In this document: in pieces, positions 61,210 to 64,000 of the stretch
Position numbering within the stretch: position 1 is the stretch's first letter
Layout of the letters: each line of letters opens with the position of its first letter
Assembly: GCA_030726065.1 (NCBI GenBank)
Contig: JANREK010000046.1
Coordinates: 62,001-126,000, forward strand
Length of the DNA: 64,000 bases
From: Sediminibacterium sp.
GTDB lineage: Bacteria > Bacteroidota > Bacteroidia > Chitinophagales > Chitinophagaceae
Direction of reading: 5' to 3'
The notes under the pieces: generated by a model
What the model was told of the DNA's origin: nothing
The model's input: only the letters and a program-made list of their open reading frames with translations
Database searches by the model: none
Position numbers and translations under genes: made by a program

Positions 61210-61644
61210 TTATATATACTCGGGGAAATTTTGCAAAGGTTGCAGTTTCCCTGTTTCTATTTTAGCACCCAATGTTTGATGTCCATTGGTGATAATTAGG
61301 TAGCTTGCTTTTAATACTTGTTGGTATTGTAATATTTGTTGCAATGTTTTTTCGCCAATCTCCACCCTTGCTTCTTTGCATTCAATGATCATCCAAGGGG
61401 TATCCTCTTTGTATACGACAATATCAAAACGTTTATTTAATTCTCCTAATTGAATGGTTTTTTCAACGGCAATTAAACTACTTGGATAGTTGCAGGTTTG
61501 CACTAAATATTGCAAGGTATTTTGCCTTACCCACTCTTCGGGGGTGAGTATGATCCATGCTTTCCTAAACGGATCAAATATTTGATCCTTGCCTTGCACC
61601 TGCTGTAATTTAAAGGGATAGGTGGGGTAAATTAATGCTTGCAT
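61210..61644 (-). CDS. Solitary HsdR N-terminal-like (PD-(D/E)xK) protein
   Basis: A 144-residue protein resembling the N-terminal nuclease domain of type I restriction R subunits (HSDR_N). The catalytic pattern is D74 in RFDIVVY and E88-C-K90 in MIIECKEARV, followed by a helix with LQQILQYQQVL and LIITNG. It has no helicase part, and no hsdM or hsdS is nearby, so it is not a restriction system. Stand-alone proteins like this are common in Bacteroidota and their role is unknown. Confidence 0.82.
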   Translation of the reverse strand: MQALIYPTYPFKLQQVQGKDQIFDPFRKAWIILTPEEWVRQNTLQYLVQTCNYPSSLIAVEKTIQLGELNKRFDIVVYKEDTPWMIIECKEARVEIGEKTLQQILQYQQVLKASYLIITNGHQTLGAKIETGKLQPLQNFPEYI

Positions 61645-61741
61645 GTGGATGTCCGATAAAATTTGTAATTTCAGCTATTAATACTTCAAATATAAGCACA
61701 GAATTCTTGAGAAGTAGTAGTCACAGTTAAATTAATTAGGT

Positions 61742-62512
61742 ATGAAATCAAAGCAGGAAATTGTTGACAATTGGTTACCTAGGTATACCGGTGCTACCTT
61801 GGACCAATTTGGTAAATATGTTTTATTAACCAACTTTAGCCATTATGTAAACATGTTTGCAAAAATGCATAAAGTGGAAGTGATTGGTAAAGATCGTCCT
61901 ATGCAGTGTGTAACTGCGGAAGGCATTACTATTATTAATTTTGGGATGGGTAGCCCAGGTGCAGCAACCATCATGGACTTACTTACCGCGATACAACCCG
62001 AAGCTGTTTTATTTTTAGGTAAATGTGGTGGGTTGAAAAAAAGAAACAAAATTGGCGATTTAATATTACCTATTGCAGCCATAAGAGGAGAGGGTACCTC
62101 CAATGATTATTTTCCAGCAGAAGTTCCTGCACTACCTGCGTTCGCATTACAAAAAGCAATTTCAACTACGATACGTGATAGTGGCGTCGATTACTGGACA
62201 GGCACTGTATATACCACGAATCGTCGCGTATGGGAACATGATGATGCATTCAAACAATACTTAACAGATATTCGCGCTTATGCCATTGATATGGAAACGG
62301 CAACCATATTTACAGTGGGCTTTTATAATAAAATACCAACAGGTGCATTATTATTAGTGAGTGATTCGCCGATGATTCCGGAAGGTGTTAAAACAGAAGC
62401 AAGCGATAGTTTGGTGACTGCTGAATTTGTAGAGCGCCATTTGAATATTGGCATTGAATCATTGAAGCAATTAATCAATAACGGACAAACTGTAAGGCAC
62501 CTTCAGTTTTAA
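61742..62512 (+). CDS. amn: AMP nucleosidase
   Basis: A 256-residue purine nucleotide phosphorylase-fold enzyme hydrolysing AMP to adenine and ribose 5-phosphate. Family features are WLPRYTGATLDQFGKYVLLTNF-like N-terminus, GMGSPGAATIMDLL, FLGKCGGLKKR, and the catalytic end IDMETATIFTVGF with LLLVSDSPM carrying the Asp. It is the short form lacking the regulatory N-terminal domain of E. coli Amn. The stop codon lies inside the stem of a long inverted repeat. Confidence 0.9.
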   Translation: MKSKQEIVDNWLPRYTGATLDQFGKYVLLTNFSHYVNMFAKMHKVEVIGKDRPMQCVTAEGITIINFGMGSPGAATIMDLLTAIQPEAVLFLGKCGGLKKRNKIGDLILPIAAIRGEGTSNDYFPAEVPALPAFALQKAISTTIRDSGVDYWTGTVYTTNRRVWEHDDAFKQYLTDIRAYAIDMETATIFTVGFYNKIPTGALLLVSDSPMIPEGVKTEASDSLVTAEFVERHLNIGIESLKQLINNGQTVRHLQF

Positions 62513-62554
62513 TAATTTATATTTGTAAAGAATAAAAAATATAAATTATTAAAA
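62507..62554. terminator. 18-bp perfect AT-only inverted repeat between amn and ccmB
   Basis: TTTTAATAATTTATATTT (62507-62524) is an exact inverted copy of 62537-62554, with a 12-base loop. It spans the amn stop and lies between convergent genes. It has almost no GC, so it may be a weak bidirectional terminator. Confidence 0.6.
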
Positions 62555-62617
62555 CTTCATCCTCTTTTTTTTAATTCATGAAGACCAAAAACATACCTGT
62601 TTTTTTGTCTCGAATGA

Positions 62618-63283
62618 TTACTCTTTCCACAAGAAGGGGAACAGGATATAGGACAGTGCAATGATCATAAAATCAAATCCTATCAATATCAAAACTAATT
62701 CAGGTAAACTGTTTTGTACAATATCTGAAAATGCAATATTTGCAATTTTCATTAAAATCATTAACTGAGGAATAATCAATGGAAATCCAAGTATCGCCAT
62801 GATCGCAGATGGTTGTTGTGCTTTAGAAGCAATGGCTGCTAAAAAGCTAAATACCAAGCTTAAACTTATACCACCCAAGCAACTAATCCCAAAAAATAAC
62901 CAAGCATGTTGCAAGGGGTTGCCGAGTAATACGGTGAATAACAATAAGCTAAGTCCACTCATAAGTGTCATGAGTAAACTATTGTAAATTAATTTTGAAA
63001 AGATAAAATGTACGGGACTCGCTATTGTATAAAAATACAACATCCTACCTCGGCCTTCTTGTAAAAAACTACGTGCTACAGTATTAATACAAATAAATAA
63101 TAATGTCACCCAAAATAATCCATTCCATACATGATCATCGGGTTGTCCCATGGTCAAATAAATAACAAAAGTGGTGGAAGCAATATATAATAGGATACCA
63201 AAAAAAGTATACTGCTGCCTAAATTCAAGCAGTGCATCTTTTTTCAATAAGGTATAAACTATTTTGAGGCGCATACTCGGCAT
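62618..63283 (-). CDS. ccmB: Heme exporter protein CcmB
   Basis: A 221-residue membrane subunit of the heme-export ABC complex, with six transmembrane helices. It has the family start [42 protein letters not shown], and [13 protein letters not shown] with the FPLxIP motif. Its start overlaps the tdk end by 25 bases (or 16 if the second ATG is used). The CcmA ATPase gene is not in the window. Confidence 0.9.
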   Translation of the reverse strand: MPSMRLKIVYTLLKKDALLEFRQQYTFFGILLYIASTTFVIYLTMGQPDDHVWNGLFWVTLLFICINTVARSFLQEGRGRMLYFYTIASPVHFIFSKLIYNSLLMTLMSGLSLLLFTVLLGNPLQHAWLFFGISCLGGISLSLVFSFLAAIASKAQQPSAIMAILGFPLIIPQLMILMKIANIAFSDIVQNSLPELVLILIGFDFMIIALSYILFPFLWKE

Positions 63284-63828
63284 CTTGGTTCGTAATTTTT
63301 TTTTTCGCCTAATACAACAGTTCCTTCTTCATCACTTGTGCGATATGATACGTTTGCCAAATGTCCGCATTGCACACAAATAGCATGCAACTTGGTGATA
63401 AAGTCACCCACAGATAAAAGTGCCGGCATAGGGCCAAATGGTTTACCTAAATAATCCATATCTAATCCCGCAACAATTACTCTTTTGCCTTGCATCACCA
63501 AGGTCTCGCAAACTTCAATAATGCCCTCGTCAAAAAATTGTGCTTCATCAATGCCGACTACTTGTGCATGTTCGGCAAGTGCAAGTATTTCAGATGAGTT
63601 TGCCACTTGGGTAGAGGCTATCGCATTAGCATCGTGACTTACAATTTTGGTAACGTCGTAACGCGTATCAGCTGCTGGCTTGTAAATTTCAATTTTTAAA
63701 TTAGCGATTTTGGCTCTTTTTAACCTTCTAATTAACTCTTCGGTTTTGCCGCTAAACATGCTGCCGCAAATCACTTCAATCCATCCTCTGCGCTCGCCAG
63801 TTATATTCTGCTCAATAAACATAGACAA
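63259..63828 (-). CDS. tdk: Thymidine kinase
   Basis: A 189-residue type II thymidine kinase of the salvage pathway. The P-loop is [15 protein letters not shown] near residues 22-36, the Walker B-like region is [13 protein letters not shown], and the zinc site is formed by CVQCG and CRVC near the C-terminus. The lasso loop has SYRTSD. All key residues are intact. A TACTTTTG box lies 49 bases upstream. Confidence 0.94.
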   Translation of the reverse strand: MSMFIEQNITGERRGWIEVICGSMFSGKTEELIRRLKRAKIANLKIEIYKPAADTRYDVTKIVSHDANAIASTQVANSSEILALAEHAQVVGIDEAQFFDEGIIEVCETLVMQGKRVIVAGLDMDYLGKPFGPMPALLSVGDFITKLHAICVQCGHLANVSYRTSDEEGTVVLGEKKNYEPRCRVCASK

Positions 63829-63877
63829 TAATTAATTTAGTTTCTTCGTTTTAATAGTAAGGGTAAAGGTATTGCCC

Positions 63878-63885
63878 CAAAAGTA
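63878..63885 (-). promoter_or_regulatory. -7 box of tdk
   Basis: TACTTTTG on the minus strand, 49 bases before the tdk ATG. Confidence 0.5.
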
Positions 63886-63894
63886 AACATTCCT

Positions 63895-64000
63895 ATGGAT
63901 AGCGTAAAGGCTTTGGTGGAAAAATTAAGTGAGCAGTTGCGTCAAAATGAGGATAAAACGCGTTTAATAATAACTGCACAACAAATATTGACAGAATTGG
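63895..64000 (+). CDS. Start of an unidentified protein (partial)
   Basis: An ATG at 63895 opens a frame that stays open for 35 codons to the right edge. The visible part, MDSVKALVEKLSEQLRQNED and onward, is amphipathic helix with regular Leu/Ile spacing and looks like a coiled coil. It is divergent from tdk. The rest is outside the window, so no name is given. Confidence 0.6.
   Translation, partial: MDSVKALVEKLSEQLRQNEDKTRLIITAQQILTEL

Noticed and set aside
61210..61644. Type I restriction system
   Set aside because: Only an HsdR-N-like domain is present, with no helicase, methylase or specificity gene nearby.
1..64000. CRISPR arrays, insertion sequences, integrases, rRNA operons
   Set aside because: No regularly spaced repeats, transposase or integrase motifs, or rRNA sequence were seen on either strand.

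Overview
The window is a gene-dense, AT-rich stretch of chromosome from a member of the Bacteroidota, most likely a Chitinophagales/Chitinophagaceae-type aerobe. Supporting signs are a SusC/SusD pair, DUF4835 and DUF4296 proteins, the short Bacteroidota form of the RNA polymerase omega subunit, CcsA/CcmD/CcmB cytochrome c maturation genes, and many promoters with the phylum-specific TAnnTTTG -7 box instead of a sigma70 -10 element. No insertion sequence, prophage, CRISPR array or rRNA operon is visible. About 58 protein genes and one tRNA (Ala, GGC) are called, including two genes cut by the window ends and several small ones.

Layout. 1-6.5 kb: gene end, bamD-rpoZ, DUF4835-DUF4296, peroxiredoxin, an RlmI-like methyltransferase, grpE-dnaJ. 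6.5-15 kb: mostly minus-strand metabolism (hpt, a LysM peptidoglycan hydrolase, an O-methyltransferase, a Na+/solute symporter, a LOG-family hydrolase, a FAD-linked oxidase with a deoxynucleoside kinase, trpS). 15-22 kb: plus-strand recG, an M24 aminopeptidase, pssA, purS, rsmI and an M1 peptidase. 22-27.7 kb: rsmG with a glycosyltransferase, tgt, an LptF/G permease, a citrate synthase very like the mitochondrial enzyme, tRNA-Ala. 27.7-31.3 kb: 5-oxoprolinase operon pxpB-pxpC-pxpA with an NRAMP-like carrier. 31.7-42.4 kb: the main accessory block, with SusC/SusD, a GMC oxidoreductase, a sulfatase, a Gfo/Idh/MocA oxidoreductase and a nucleoside-permease-type MFS carrier, which reads as an uptake and oxidation route for a (possibly sulfated) sugar or polyol. 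42.5-45.5 kb: methionine synthesis (metZ-like, metX) and OsmC. 45.5-55 kb: lpxB-TM protein-surE, an XRE-S24 regulator, guaA, rpsT, an RsmB-like methyltransferase, mnmA, ssb, aspartate kinase. 55-64 kb: FecA-like receptor, queA, ccsA-ccmD, glutamate dehydrogenase, a solitary HsdR-N nuclease, AMP nucleosidase, ccmB, tdk.

The most interesting signals are regulatory or small-scale. Several genes have a TAnnTTTG box 4-9 nt before the ATG, implying leaderless mRNAs. Two tandem ACTAA-N5-TTAGT operators, 22 bp apart, sit directly before a LexA/CI-like self-cleaving regulator. A 97-nt intergenic element is bounded by 10-bp inverted repeats. The queA leader has two hairpins with the same six-base loop. 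Other points are the mitochondrial-type citrate synthase, an NRAMP-family carrier without its metal-binding motifs, and a Tgt without its zinc cysteines. No single locus is clearly an entirely new system. Family assignments come from reading motifs and were not tested by database search.
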